From the NCBI GenBank assembly GCA_002964805.2, contig PUDQ02000008.1, positions 39,042-103,041 of the forward strand: a DNA stretch of 64,000 nucleotides, in the 5' to 3' direction. The DNA is from Trametes villosa. Taxonomy: Eukaryota > Basidiomycota > Agaricomycetes > Polyporales > Polyporaceae. Below, piece after piece: positions 10,923-22,879 of the stretch. A model generated the notes under the pieces. It searched no databases. It was not told the origin of the DNA and was given only the letters and a program-made list of their open reading frames with translations. Each line of letters begins with the position of its first letter. Position 1 is the stretch's first letter. A program made the position numbers and the translations under genes.

Positions 10923-12308
10923 TCATACCATCGAGGATAAGGGCTTTGTATGTCCTTGAACGGCGACATTCTCGCCGTCGTTGGTTTGCGTCTGCGAGAT
11001 GAACATGTTGAAAGCGAGGGGACTCGGCCCTCGAGCCCGATTGTGGAGGTCTGAGACATTGGAATCCGCGGAGGATGCGTTGGATGTCCTTCCCAGCGCC
11101 TCGCTGAAGCCGATGCGGGCAATAATGAGCGTGAACGAGATGCCCTGGGGACGACACGTCTTGTCAGCGACTCGGATGCTTGTCCGACGAGCATGGGATA
11201 GGTACGTACGATCAGCGACGGCAGGATGGCGTTGGCAATGAGGGTGAGGTTGGAGCGCGCTAGGAACGTGACGAGGTTGAAGACTACCCCGGTGGAGTAG
11301 GCGGCTTGCGACTGCATGACCGTCTTCATGACGCGCCAGGACACGGAGCCGTGCGCGTCGTGGGGTAGGTACTTCTTCACCCTGCGGTCGTGCCACCACA
11401 GACGGCCGAGGAGCAGAACTGGATTGAGGATAGAAACGCGTGAGCGGGTTTCAGGCGGAAATGTGCCGGCGAGACACAGAGCCGCACTTACGCGCGGTGA
11501 CGACGTTTGTCAGGAGCGTCATGGAAAAATAGGCGGCCAGAGGAAGACGGCCGCCTGGGATGTAGATGACGTCCAGATAGGCCGTCGGATCGCCTTTCAG
11601 CAGGGCATTTCCGACTATGGCAGTAGTAACTACGAGAAGCAGCAGATTAGCGGAGTCTTGGCAATTAAAGACAGGTCACTTGCCCACATCGCCGGCAAGC
11701 AGAAGAGCAGGTATGGCCACGGAGATCAGTTGGCGGTCCCATACCACGTAAACACGGTATGCCTTGCGAGTCAGTATGGGTAAGACTCAGGGTCAGTCGT
11801 GCAGCAGAGCAGAGAAGAGGCTTACCATGAAACCGTCGCCTAGGAGGGTAAGGAAGGCGAATATGCTCGTAGGCGCATACACTGCGGGGTCGTTGACGGA
11901 AAGGGCCGGGAGGTATCCCGACGGCGCGCCAGATGCTGTGGTATAGCCGACGAAGGCAACAAGAAGTTGGTGAATGTCGAAAGCGAGATCCTGAGCGAGC
12001 CGTGGTCCCGTTTAGATGGGCTGTACGGCCGCACGCCCTGCGACACTGAAGAGACGGACTGACCGCAGTGGCGCAGAGTAGCATTATCGTAACAATCGCG
12101 CTCAGACAGATGTTTCTGGGGGAGCGCCATCCGTTCCGACGATGGTAGACAAGAATCCATATCGCAATGACGTATAGCACGCTGAATATTCCGAGAAATA
12201 GAGCCTCTGCGAATATCGAGAGAAGCTGTCGGAGTCTTAGCGAATTTAACGGAGATTCGAGTCAAGGTCTTCACTTACCCAGATTCTGAGAAGGGAGGGG
12301 TCTTCCAT
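10923..12308 (-). CDS. Seven-helix membrane protein, family copy A
   Basis: Seven exons: 12308-12279, 12225-12064, 11990-11826, 11762-11684, 11629-11492, 11418-11210, 11144-10923; 334 residues. The family is basidiomycete-type and I know no function for it. A 10-residue first exon (MEDPSLLRIW) is followed by seven hydrophobic segments. Landmarks are AIWILVYHRR after helix 1, DIHQLLVAFV, TLLGDGFM, YRVYVVWDRQ, YFSMTLLTNVV, LLGRLWWHDRRVKKY and GISFTLIIARIGFSEALG in the last helix, then a polar tail. Exon 4 is 79 nt, as in all paralogues here. Intron 4 starts with GC instead of GT (GCAAGT at 11683). Closest relative in the window is the copy ending at 14049; both belong to duplicated two-gene units. 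Function is unknown: a sensor or transporter role would be a guess. Confidence 0.85.
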
Positions 12309-13138
12309 GGTAGGTGCGTGGGACTGACATGCGGGGATCGCGGCCGTTTATACTGTGACCATTTGCGTGGCGCGTGTTCTGGCGGAATACAAGGTGACCC
12401 AAGCATGGTGAAGTGGAGAAGCGGCTCACGACAGGAGTATGGGTCACTGGGGACAGAGTCGCCCGAAGCGATGCTGTAGTCGATGCACCCATACGGACAT
12501 CCTGCCCCCGAGAAACCTAATCTGGTCCGACACGGCTTCCGGCTGGTACATCTGTCGATGGAGATCGTCTTGCTCCACCCTCATGCGGTCCTTTGAATTG
12601 CGATGGACAGTTATGTAAACGTTCAAGTCTCTGCAGGAGAATCGCGGTCAGTCAAAGACAATATCGGTAAGTCGAATCTTCGAGTGAGACGCGGAGCTTT
12701 CGGTGATGGGACACCCGGAGACGTTTGCTGGGAGCATGGTCGACGATGAATTGACAGCTGCCTTCCACTTTCGCGAAGATCTTCCGTTGCAGTCAAAATG
12801 GTGAAGATGGCTGCGATTCACAGACTGCGGCGCCTCGATGCATCAGTAGGCCATCGACATCACGAATTGGCGAGGTTCGGGGAGTTGCGATATCGAAAGA
12901 ATAGATGCGCCGCGGGCAGCCTGTATAGACCGTTATGAGTGAGTATGTCACAAAGCTGCGCCATTGAGGAAGTTAGACTATACCTCAGTTCATAGGCAGA
13001 CTTGGCTTCAGACTGGTTTCAGATTCAGGAGCGTCAAAGTATACCACGTAGCGTGCGGAAGTCAATATACTTACATCAGCGGCGGCATATCTGTCGGTAC
13101 AAAGATCACTGCTCGGGCCTTCAGAGATCCGACTGCTC
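12309..13138. repeat. Duplicated intergenic block, copy 1 (promoter side of copy A)
   Basis: No gene. The block is recognisably homologous to 15419-16286: shared strings include CATCTGTCGATGG, GAGAATCGCGG and AATAGATGCGCCGCGGG, in the same order and spacing. It contains the presumed promoter of copy A and runs into the truncated copy B, as the other block joins copies C and D. Confidence 0.7.
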
Positions 13139-13490
13139 TCAGGGCAAGGATGGTGGCTTCGGGTAAGCGCGTACAGCAGCATCCTCGCTATCGACGGCGT
13201 TCCGAGAGGGAAATGGACTGAAAGTGATGGAAGCCGACACGCGTCTCCGGGTGTTGCCAGTGGTGTGCGCGGACGACTCTGCGTCGGGCACCCTTTCCCA
13301 GCAGCGAGTCAGGCTGAAGCCGATGCGAGCGATCATCATCGTGAACGAGATCATGCCCTGGAGGAGACTCGTTACATCAACAACACACATCTAGCAACTT
13401 ACCAAAAATACGTACGATCAGCGACGGCAGGATGCTGTTGCCATTGGTGATGAGGGCGAGGTCGGACTGAGCGAGGTGCGCGACGAAGTT
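13139..13490 (-). pseudogene. Truncated seven-helix membrane protein copy B
   Basis: Only the 3' part of a family gene remains. About 13490-13425 matches the end of exon 6 (SDLALITNGNSILPSLI, with an insertion relative to NGILPSLI), then an intron-like spacer, then an exon-7-like segment from about 13359 with ISFTMMIARIGFSLT and the tail SEDAAVRAYPKPPSLP. That tail closely matches the end of the copy stopping at 16287 (SEDAAVHDHTKPPSLP). Exons 1-5 and the WRVMKT part of exon 6 are gone. Extra residues and the loss of the conserved SEALG/SEVLG motif support decay. Confidence 0.75.
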
Positions 13491-14048
13491 GACTCTAACG
13501 CCGGACGACAGGGCGCGCGAGTATGGGATCGCGACGCACCTGTTTTGTCGGCTGAGTCCTCGAAGTCACCTAGTGAGCTGAAAGGTATACTGTGGGCCCG
13601 GACCGCATGCTTCTTGTGGGGTATTGGGGGAGCCTCGACATGTTCCGCCAGTAGGCATTGGCCTCTCTGCGGCCTCTCGACGTTCACCGTGTTCGTGCCG
13701 CCGTGACGGAGTGAGATGCAGTGTTAAGTGCGAGTTAAAGGGACACTCAGTAGCCTAGTAAGTAGCGGAGCCTCAATCATAGTAACAACATCCGCAAGGC
13801 CGACTTACCTCGATTTCCACAGCCTCCTGGATCTAGTACGGTGACAATAGCGAGGCCGCGATACAAACCAGACCACGATGCTCCGAATATTATTGATTAT
13901 TACCAACGTGTAAACGAATACGGCGTCGCACGAGCAAGGTAGTCTCTTGTACAGAAACGAGAGTCGAGACAGAGAAACCTTCCTGCCTAAACACAGCATA
14001 TAGGGCGGTGACAAGGTCCGAGCCCCAGGCTCCACGATCCGGATTCCT
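13491..14048. other. Spacer between truncated copy B and copy C
   Basis: No gene is supported. The 5' half of copy B should have been here but I find no match to its exons. The part adjoining 14048 resembles the region downstream of copy A. Confidence 0.45.
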
Positions 14049-15418
14049 TTAGGACATCGAGGATTGCGGCTTTGCACGCTCTTGAACGGCGACGCTCTCG
14101 CTGTCCTCGGTTTGGGTCTGGGAAATGAACACGTTGAAAGCGACGGGAGTCGACGTGCAAGCCGGGTTGTGGGGGTCTACGGCATTGGTAGAGGATGCGT
14201 CGGATGCCCTCCCCAACGCCTCGCTGAAGCCGATACGAGCGATAATCAGCGTGAACGAGATACCCTAAGGGCGCCACCTCCCGTCAGAGACACATGTCCG
14301 AGTCCGACGGATACCATGTTGGGGGTACGCACGATTAGCGACGGTAGCATCGAGTTGGCGATGAGGGACAGGTCGGAGCGCGCTAGGTACGTGACGAGGT
14401 TGAAGACCACGCCGGCGGAGTAGACCGCCTGGGACTGCATGATCGTCTTCATCACGCGCCAGGACACGGATCCGTGCACGTCGGGGGACAGGTACTTCTT
14501 CACCCTGCGGTCGTGCCACCACAAACGGCCGAGGAGCAGGACTGTGTTGCATATCGTAGCGCATGAGTGATGTTTAGCGAGAAGATGCAGCCCGGGGACC
14601 AGGCGCACTCACGTGTTGTAACGAAGTTGGTTAGGAGCGTCATGGAGAAATAGGCAACCAGGGCCCGGCGCCCTCCCGGGATGTAGACGACGTCCATATA
14701 GGCTGTCGGGTCGCCTTTCAGAAGGGCGTTCGCGACTACGGCAGTGGTGACTGCAAGGAGCAACTGGTTAGCGGAGCTCTGGCAAATGAGAACAGGCCAC
14801 TTACCCACATCGCCGGCAAATAGCAGAGTAGGTATGGCCAAAGAGAGAAGCTGGCGCTCCCATACCACGTATACACGGTATACCTGGAAAAATCCACACA
14901 AGTCAGAGATGATTAAGCGTCGAAACGTGGAGAAGAACCCACCATGAAGCCGTCCCCTAGGAGGGTGAGGAAGGCAAAGATGATCGCAGACCCGTACAAT
15001 CCGGGGTCATTGCCGGGACTCTGAAGGTATCCCAGCGGCCCGCCAGGTGTTGTGCTATGGTCGACGAAGGCAACCAGAAGCTGGTGAATGTCGAGGGCGA
15101 GATCCTGATCCACATTTCCGTTCAGACCAGCTAGATGACGGAACGAGCCATGACGCCGAAGCGGTGGACTGACCGTGGCGGCACAGAGGAGCATTACTGT
15201 GACAATCGCGCTTAACGAGAGGTTCGTGAAGGAGCTCCATCCACGTCGACGGCGGTAGACCAGGATCCATATCGCGACGGCGTACAACACGCAAAATGTC
15301 CCAAGAAGTAAAGCCTCCAGGAGTATCGAGAGAAGCTGTTGGAACCTCAGAGAGTTGGACAGAAGTTCAAGGGATGATTGAGACTTACCCAGATCCTGAG
15401 GAGCGAGGAGTCCTGCAT
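14049..15418 (-). CDS. Seven-helix membrane protein, family copy C
   Basis: Seven exons: 15418-15389, 15335-15174, 15104-14943, 14883-14805, 14750-14613, 14541-14333, 14264-14049; 331 residues, function unknown. It begins MQDSSLLRIW. Helix 1 ends in AIWILVYRRRRGW. The second loop has HSTTPGGPLGYLQSPGNDP, a motif kept in most copies, so probably functional. Then YRVYVVWERQ, GRLWWHDRRVKKYL, a WRVMKTIMQSQ segment and GISFTLIIARIGFSEALG. The tail (VAFNVFISQTQTEDSES) is nearly that of copy A (LAFNMFISQTQTNDGEN), so A and C are recent duplicates. Intron 4 uses a normal GTAAGT where copy A has GCAAGT. The hydrophilic tail after the last helix would be a terminal domain; its side of the membrane cannot be told from sequence alone. 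Confidence 0.87.
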
Positions 15419-16286
15419 GGTCGGTGCGAGGGGCCTACATGCGCAGGGCGCAGCCGTTTATACTATGGTCATTTACGTGGCGTAAGTTCTGGCGGGACAC
15501 ACAGTGACCCGAACATGGAGAAGAAGTGTCTCACCACAGAGAGAAGCATCGGCCCCAGGTGAAAAAGTCTCCCGAGGCCACCCTGTAATTGGCCCTCAGA
15601 TATAAACACCCTGCCTCGACGAACCTAATCTGACCCCGACGCGACTTCTCGCTGGCGCATCTGTCGATGGGGACCATCTTGCTCCGCCCGCATGCCGTCC
15701 ATAGAGTCCCGATAGACAGTTCTGTAAACATTCAAGTCTCAGCAAGAGAATCGCGGACAGTCGGAGACGGATTCGGAAAGTCGATTCTCTGAATGAGATG
15801 CGGACACTCCGGAGGCGAGACACCCCGAGGTGTTGCTGGGGGCATTAACAGTGTCGGACTGAAAGCTAGCCCACACTTCGACTGCTAAGGTTCATCCCAG
15901 CTATGGGGTGAACGTATCCTAGCATGCGCCCAGCGCGCGGCACGGTCAGAGTTGTAATCTAAGCAACAGAAGGGTTCGGGGATGTCAGCGCGTGCACTAC
16001 ATCACCGGGCTATCGATATCGGGAGCGGCCGAAGTTAGAGAAGTTGCGATAGAGCAAGAATAGATGCGCCGCGGGGAGCCTAAAGGGGCCGTTATAAGTA
16101 TGTATGTCGCAGAGAGTGAGAGAGTGAGAGAATGGCTACACCTCAGTTCGTAACCAAATTTAGCTTCAAAGTAGCTTCAGGCGCAAGCGGAAGTTTGGAT
16201 GGCACATCGTCCATATACATCGGCGGCGACATCTGTACTACTTGCTACAAGAGCCACAGTCCGGGGCTTCATGAATTCAACTGCTT
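15419..16286. repeat. Duplicated intergenic block, copy 2 (promoter side of copy C)
   Basis: Homologous in order to 12309-13138 over most of its length, with substitutions and small indels. It includes a short GAGAGTGA simple repeat near 16112-16133 that the other copy lacks. No gene of its own. Confidence 0.7.
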
Positions 16287-17634
16287 TCAGGGCAAGGACG
16301 GTGGCTTAGTGTGATCGTGCACGGCGGCGTCCTCGCTATCAGCGGTGGCCTGGGAAATGAAAACATTGAAAGCGATGGGAGTCGACGCGCGCCTCCGGCG
16401 GTCGGGGAGATCCACGTCGTTGGTGCCTGCGGAGGACTCTACGTCGGGTGCCCTCCCCAGCACCTCGCTGAAGCCAATCCGGGCGATGATTAGCGTGAAC
16501 GAGATGCCCTAAGGGGAAATCGGTGTGTCAACGACGTCCATCCGATGTACATGCCATGAATACGCACGATCAGCGACGGCAGGATGCCGTTGGCGATGAG
16601 GGCAAGGTCGGAATGGGCCAGGTACGTGACGAGGTTGAAGATTACCCCGGCAGAGTAGACGGCCTGCGATTGCACGATCGTCTTCATCACGCGCCAGGAC
16701 ACGGAGCCGCGCACGTCGTGGGACAGATATCTCTTTACCCTGCGGTCGTGCCACCACAGACGGCCGAGCAGGAGGACTGCATCGGAGTAGGAAGTGAGCT
16801 ACGGAACGCGAGATTCGCCTCGGAACGCTCCCTACTCACGTGTGGTGACTATGTTCGTAAAGAGGGTCATCGAGAAGTACGCAGCCAGAGCTGGTCGCCC
16901 TCCCGGGATGTAAATGACACCCACATAGGAGGTCGGATTGCCTCTGAGGAGTGCATTCGCGACCAGGGCAGTAGTGACTGTACAAAGGGCGGTTGAGTAT
17001 CTATTCGATGAGGGCGCAGACTGGTCCTCACCCACGTCGCCGGCGAAAAGGAGAGCAGGCAGAGCCAGGGAGATGGCCTTACGATCGAAGACCACGTACA
17101 CGCGGTATATCTGCATATGCAACCGTCATCAGGATCGCCAGCGTAACGACGGCGGATATGAAGAGGATTCACCATGAAGCCGTCTCCCAGGAGAGTGAGA
17201 AAGGCAAAAATGATTGCAACCGCATACAGTCTGGGATCGTTCCCGGGGCTTTGGAAATAGGCCAACGGCCCGCCGGGTGTCGTGCTATGGTCGGCGAACA
17301 CTATCAAAAGCTGGCGAACGTTCAGGACGAAGTCCTAAGTCATGTGTTCAGTTGGACACGTCTTGCAGCTGTACTGAGTAGATGAACTGACCGCTCCCGC
17401 GCAGAGAAACATGACCGAAACTATCGCGCATAGCCAGAGGTTCGGGGAGGAGCGCCATCCATGACGTCGGCGATAGAGCAGGATCCATATCGCAACGGGA
17501 TACAGCATACACAATATTCCAAAGAGTAGAGTCTGGGCGAGGATCGAGAGAAGCTGCTGAAACTTCAGGATGGTGGTCGTACATGAGCGAGGGACCTAGC
17601 TTACCCAGATCTTGAGAATAGAGGGACCTTGCAT
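16287..17634 (-). CDS. Seven-helix membrane protein, family copy D
   Basis: Seven exons: 17634-17605, 17553-17392, 17334-17173, 17110-17032, 16977-16840, 16776-16568, 16508-16287; 333 residues. First exon MQGPSILKIW. Diagnostic segments are VAIWILLYRRRHGW, HSTTPGGPLAYFQSPGNDP, YRVYVVFDRK (Phe replaces the usual Trp), AYFSMTLFTNIVTT, GRLWWHDRRVKRYL, WRVMKTIVQSQ and GISFTLIIARIGFSEVLG. The tail ends DHTKPPSLP and is shared with the pseudogene ending at 13139. It is the first family member left of PUP1, on the opposite strand to the three copies on the right. Function unknown; domain assignment rests on hydrophobicity and paralogue comparison. Confidence 0.87.
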
Positions 17635-18609
17635 GGTGGGCGCGAGGGCTTCAGAGGGGGCCTTCAACCCATTATATCGCATTCGTCTGCGTGACGCAAG
17701 CTTCGGGGTTGAACGCAATCATACTACCTTGGAGAGAGTTAGCTCGTAGCGAAGAATCCTCCTGGTCCAGTGATGATAAGGTTGCCCGGAGCGATACCAA
17801 GTAGCCGTCGCCGCCGTGCGGACTTCTCGGCTTGACGAACATCAGTGAAGCCGATTCCCACTACTAGCCAGCACACCTAGGCAGTGGGGTCATCTTGTTA
17901 CGCGCGTGGTCCACAGAAGGGTGATGCGCAGTTCACTGAATACAGACGCCAGCGCACAGAAAGCGAACAATCAACTCCAGGACCCAAGGTCCGAACATCG
18001 ACTCCATGATGAGATGTGGAGGGGTTCGAGAGAGCGCATAATTGCAAGGCATTTGCGGAGTGTACTGCCAGGGCCAATCCACCAATCCTGCCAAGACAGT
18101 GCCTCTGGCGCGTACAGTAGGTTTGTTTCTGCGCGCACCACAAACAATGTCATGGAAAATCCATACATCGTGCAACGTTCGTAGATTTACCTGGGTATGT
18201 CTGCCTCATGAACGCGTCGCGAGGCAGAGGAGGCGATCCCTGGCGTGCATTGAGCTTCATGTGCGTGGATGATATAAACACGTTGTCGTAGATTGTAGGC
18301 CTACTTGTTGACGTGTTGAGGACTTCGACACTTGAACTTGTAAGCAGTCGCGAACCGTGAGGAGAACCATGGCGCAACAAGCTTAGGCCAAGGGTTATCG
18401 ACCACAGGATATCTACCAGGCCAGGTGAGAGCTCGAGAGGAAGAGGAGCGGGCGCTAGGCATGCTCAAGAAAGACGCGCTTGGGGTGTCTGGGGTCTCGC
18501 GCACGCGTACACTGACGCGGACTCGACGCGTAACCTCCTCAGCATCCCTTCCTCCTCGACCTCGACCTCATTCTCCTCCCCAACTCATCCACATTTGTCG
18601 GTGAACATC
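17635..18609. other. Spacer upstream of PUP1, possible relic of another family copy
   Basis: No intact gene. Around 17840-17880 the - strand has a short stretch resembling the exon-7 core of the membrane family (an IGF-like segment before a stop). Near 18140-18165 a - frame reads GFSMTLFVV, similar to the YFSMTLF segment of exon 5. These may be remnants of a decayed copy. The last 60 bases before the PUP1 start are C/T-rich, as is common upstream of basidiomycete start codons. Confidence 0.35.
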
Positions 18610-19681
18610 ATGGCGACGGCATCTGTGTACAAAGGCGCTGGGTTTGACTTCTCAAACGAAGTCAGGTGTGTCTCGTACCATCGCAATACACTGCAAGCCG
18701 CTCACTGCAGTACAGGAACACATTCCTCTCCGAGCGCGGTATCCCGCTCCCGAAAGCTACCAGTACCGGTACCACCATCGTCGGCTGTCTATTCAAGGAT
18801 GGAATTATACTTGGCGCGGATACCCGTGCAACGGAGGGCCCCATCGTCGCGGACAAGAACTGCGAGAAGGTACGTTTACCGTTCGAACGCGTCCCTTTGA
18901 CCATCTAATCCCGAGATATAATCTATAGATCCACTTCATCACGGACAACATCCGGTGCTGTGGGGCGGGTACCGCCGCCGACACAGAATTCACGACTGCC
19001 CTCATCTCCTCGAACATGGAACTGCATGCCCTCTCGACCGGCCGCAAGCCCCGGGTAGTAACAGCCATGACGATGCTCAAGCAGATGCTCTTCCGGTTCG
19101 TAACATTACTCCGAGTATGAAGAGCTGGGATGTTTAATCGCGCTTCTCTGCTCAGATACCAGGGCCACATCGGTGCTGCTCTTGTCCTCGGTGGGGTAGA
19201 CGCCACGGGCCCGCAACTATTCACTATCCACCCCCATGGTTCCACGGACAAGCTCCCTTACGTGACGATGGGCTCCGGTAGCTTGGCGGCAATGGCCGTC
19301 TTCGAAGCGAAATGGCGGCCGAACATGGAGGTGCGTACCTCTCCCTCCCTCCGTCTCGGTCCATCCCTTCACCTGTACACCTGTGCTAACGTCTCCCTAC
19401 CTCACGTACAGCGCGCGGAAGCGCTCGACCTGGTGTGCGCCGCGATCTCCGCGGGTATCTTCAACGACCTAGGCTCGGGCTCGAACGTGGACGCGTGTGT
19501 GATTACGGCGTCGCACACAGAGATGTTGCGCAACTTCGTGAAGCCGAACGAGCGTGTGCAGAAGGAGCGGTCGTACCAGTTCCGCCGCGGGACGACGGCG
19601 ATCAAGAAGGAGGAGATACGGAGCCTCATCGTCGACGAGGACGTGACGAGCATCGCGGGCGAGGCGATGGACATCAGCTAG
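18610..19681 (+). CDS. PUP1: 20S proteasome subunit beta-2 (trypsin-like), PUP1
   Basis: Five exons: 18610-18665, 18716-18869, 18929-19095, 19156-19330, 19412-19681; 273 residues, the usual size for beta-2. The propeptide ends ...KATSTG and the mature chain starts TTIVG. The N-terminal nucleophile is Thr1, with Asp17 (in GADTR) and Lys33 (in NCEK) of the catalytic set in place. [36 protein letters not shown] and [10 protein letters not shown] are family signatures. The long C-terminal arm ([14 protein letters not shown] segment followed by FRRGTTA) is the beta-2 tail that wraps the neighbouring beta subunit. It acts in the cytosolic and nuclear 20S core. It sits alone between two halves of a paralogous membrane-protein array and shares no operon-like link with it. 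Confidence 0.97.
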
Positions 19682-20592
19682 AGTATTCGCGCAGGAGCGA
19701 CGGTTGTGTAGGTGCGGGCGATTGTAATTGTATGGATGGTTTGCTTCGCACAGGACTTGGTGCGGGTTGCGCGCTGAGGCTGATACTGGGCCAACGCGGG
19801 TAAGATTCTTGTAGTACGAGTGCATGAGTTGAACTCGGTGACAAGAACATCCTGAACTTGACGTTTCAGGTGAGTCGTCCTGCATAGGATACGGTGTCCT
19901 CTTCGCGCTGACCTTGAGTGGCGCAGAAGAAGACTGTGCCCCTGATATCACGGGTTGTGTACTCGAGTTCCCTTGGTGTAGGCGTCTGCACGTCTTGAGA
20001 CTCCCCTACACACTGCCATCTCGACAAATCTTACCGAACCCTGATCGGTACCTATCGCGTCATGGTCGCCTCCCCACTCCCAAGTTTCTGAAGACTGACA
20101 TCGCTGAGAGGGCGCGCCGACTGACAAGGACTGAGCTCGCAAGTTGACATCGGCCGTTCGCCTTATGGTGAGGAGCTCTTGGTGAGTGCAAACCTTACGT
20201 CTCTTCTCTGGTGTCTTACCACCACGCATAGCAGCTCGGGCTTTCATAGTATGCGGCCTTTCTCAGTTTCCGAGTCGAACTGAGTCGCGGGATGCTATTT
20301 ATACCGGGTGTGAACCTCGTCATCGCCCCGTCCTGCACACAACACTATCACGATGAATTGGCTTGATATTCAGGTACGAGTCTGTGCTTTCTCCCTTCAT
20401 CAGCTTCCCGATCTAAGTATGCAGGCAGTCGTGTCCAGAAGAGCCCGCATTGGTATCGAGCCAGCTTCCCAAACACCCCCTACACCGTCTTGGCCGGATA
20501 TCATACACCCCTGAGTCGGATGCGTGCCGTGGGGGTGGCACTACTTAGGGCTTGCTGCATGCGTGCTCCACGCAATCTCCGTCTGCCCCAGC
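19682..20592. other. Intergenic region, PUP1 downstream to copy E
   Basis: No gene is supported. An isolated ATG at 20353 followed by a GT donor resembles a first exon but has no convincing continuation. Confidence 0.4.
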
Positions 20593-22016
20593 ATGGATCA
20601 CCTCACCTTCCTGCGGGTCGAGGTGAGCAGCGATCTCTTGCGCCACCCGCGTTCCGAGCTAATCGTTTCTGGGTAGCTTCTTCTGCTCTTCGCAGAGACC
20701 CTGCTTTTCGGAGCGTTCTGCATCCTTTACCTGATATCGCTGTGGATATTGCTCTACCGACAGCGCAGCTCGCGGCCATCTGCATCCAGCCTCTGGATGG
20801 CCGGCGTCGTCACGGCTATGTTCCTACTCGCTGGCTTGGTGAGTGGTTACAGATTACCGACGTCGTCGATCGCGAGGAACTGACGCTGGTCGTCGCTCTA
20901 GTACCTCGTTCTGGACATTCGACGTCTTGTCGCGGGCTTCGTGAACCATAGCGAGACGACTGGCGGGCCCTACGCCTACCTCTTTTGGCAGCAAGGTGGC
21001 GATCCAGCGCGCACTATCGATCCAATCATCTTCATCCTGTTGACGCTCCTTTGGGATGGGTTCATGGTACGTCGCAAGCCATTCGCATTGGTGTACCCTG
21101 CTCTGCGCTGACCCTGCATGTCGCGAAGACGTACCGGATCTTCGTGGTCTGGAATCGCCAATTTATCTCGTTGCTCTTGCCGGCGTTGCTGATCGTTGGC
21201 AACCTCAGTGAGTTTCCACCCCACGCCGACCTTATGCGTGCGCTCAAGTTCGGTTGTTGCAGTTGCTGCTGCATTCCTCGGCAACGCGCTGCTGTTGGAG
21301 AACAAGCCGGGCGCCCTCAATGCCCTGTTCATCCCAGCGATCCACCCGCGGCTGATCGCCTACTTCTCCATGACACTGCTCACAAACCTCGTCATGACCG
21401 GTGAGCCCTATCCTTTGTAATTCTCGTTCTCCGGTTCTCACACTCAGTCGTCGCGATGAAAGTGCTGCTCCTGGGACGGCTCTGGTGGTACGACAAGCAG
21501 GCAAAGAAGTACCGCCCGCGGCACACGGCGGCCGACTCCGTGCACTGGCGCGTCATGCACACCATCATCCACTCCGAGATCGCGTACTCGCTCGGCGTCG
21601 TGCTCAACCTCGCCGCGTGCGCCGCGCGCTCCAAGCTCGTGCTCCTGACCAGCGCCGTCCTCCCGCCAGTCATCGTACGTCCGTCCCGCCGCTCCCCGCT
21701 GCCTAATCCCGCGAGTATGAGGTATGTTGTGCTGACGGCGCGGTGCGTGGGTGCGTAGGGCATATCGTTCTCGCTGATCATCATGCGCATCGGCTTGAGC
21801 GAGGCGCTGGCGGACGCGGCGGAGAAGGGCGGAGGAGAGGGGCACGTTGGAGGGCTCAGTGACCCCGCGCGCGCATTGTCGCATATCGCGGTGAGTGTGC
21901 ATATCGCGCAGATGGTAGATAGTGAGGACGGGAGCGTGTGCGAGGAGAAGACGGTGTCCGGGTGCCATGAGATCGTGGAAGAAGGCTCGACGGAGGGGGA
22001 GGTCGTGGTGGCGTAG
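20593..22016 (+). CDS. Seven-helix membrane protein, family copy E
   Basis: Seven exons: 20593-20622, 20677-20838, 20902-21066, 21129-21207, 21263-21400, 21448-21674, 21759-22016; 352 residues, the longest of the six intact copies. First exon MDHLTFLRVE. Landmarks: ISLWILLYRQR, the loop HSETTGGPYAYLFWQQGGDP (diverged from the TPGGP form), TLLWDGFM, TYRIFVVWNRQ, YFSMTLLTNLVMT, LLLGRLWWYDKQAKKY and GISFSLIIMRIGLSEALAD. Exon 6 is longer than in its paralogues, through a longer charged loop and an HTIIHSEIAYSLG segment. Acidic C-terminal tail. Same exon plan and intron phases as the minus-strand copies, so the family spread by duplication after this structure was set. Function unknown. Confidence 0.86.
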
Positions 22017-22879
22017 ACGGAGGTACGGGGATGGGGTAAGCTCGCTCGCCTCTGCGTGGTTATGGACAAAGCTGACGTTCGAGGTGTCTGCCAATTCCGA
22101 TGGTCTAGCTGATAAATCAAAGAGGACAGTATCCTACTACGCCTTGTTCCTGTGCCAAACATTGCGAAGACTCTTACGCGTGCGACCTGAGAGTCAGGTA
22201 TGAGTGAGCGTGTTGCTGCGACGTCCCAAGCGTGTAGAGGTCCCAGGGGTGTCCCTGCGTAGCATATGGGGAACTGTTCCGCTCCACACACCTTGAGAGA
22301 GGCGCCTCGAGCAACGCCACTCCAGAGAGAGCGTTCCCTCCCATCATGATCACCTTGCAGTCGCGACTGAATACGATGACAAGATTTGGAGCAGGCGGAG
22401 CTCTCACAGCGACCTGGTAATGGTCCGCATCCCACACGACGTCTGCGATGCGATTTTATACAAGTACGTGGACTCCTATCTTTGCAAAGGTTTGCATGTC
22501 GGTTGATGTTCACCTGGTGCCTTAGGTGGTCGCATCCGCCTTCTCAACGCGTGCCGCATGATATATCAGCGATGTTTTAACGCTATCGACCCAGGCTCCA
22601 CCGAACTGCCGCCTCTCATGTTTACCGCCGTCATTGCATCGAGCCAGGGCGGGAGGACCACGTGAAGTCCGTGCATGGCGCTGAGAGGTGTTAGCGCGAG
22701 ATCTTTACAGGCAGCGTGGACCCCGCCGTCTCACTCCCTGGCGAACGGTTGTACTGGAAAGGATGCTTCTAGTCCATGTGGTGGTGTTATCATTCTGACG
22801 ATACTGCGCCAGGATCCATCGGCCCTTGGGCCTTATAAACCCCCGCTGCCCCCCAACTCATCTATTATCGTCGCCCGCC
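22017..22879. other. Intergenic region between copies E and F
   Basis: No supported gene or repeat. The 60 bp before 22880 are C-rich, typical of a promoter or 5' UTR in these fungi. Confidence 0.4.
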
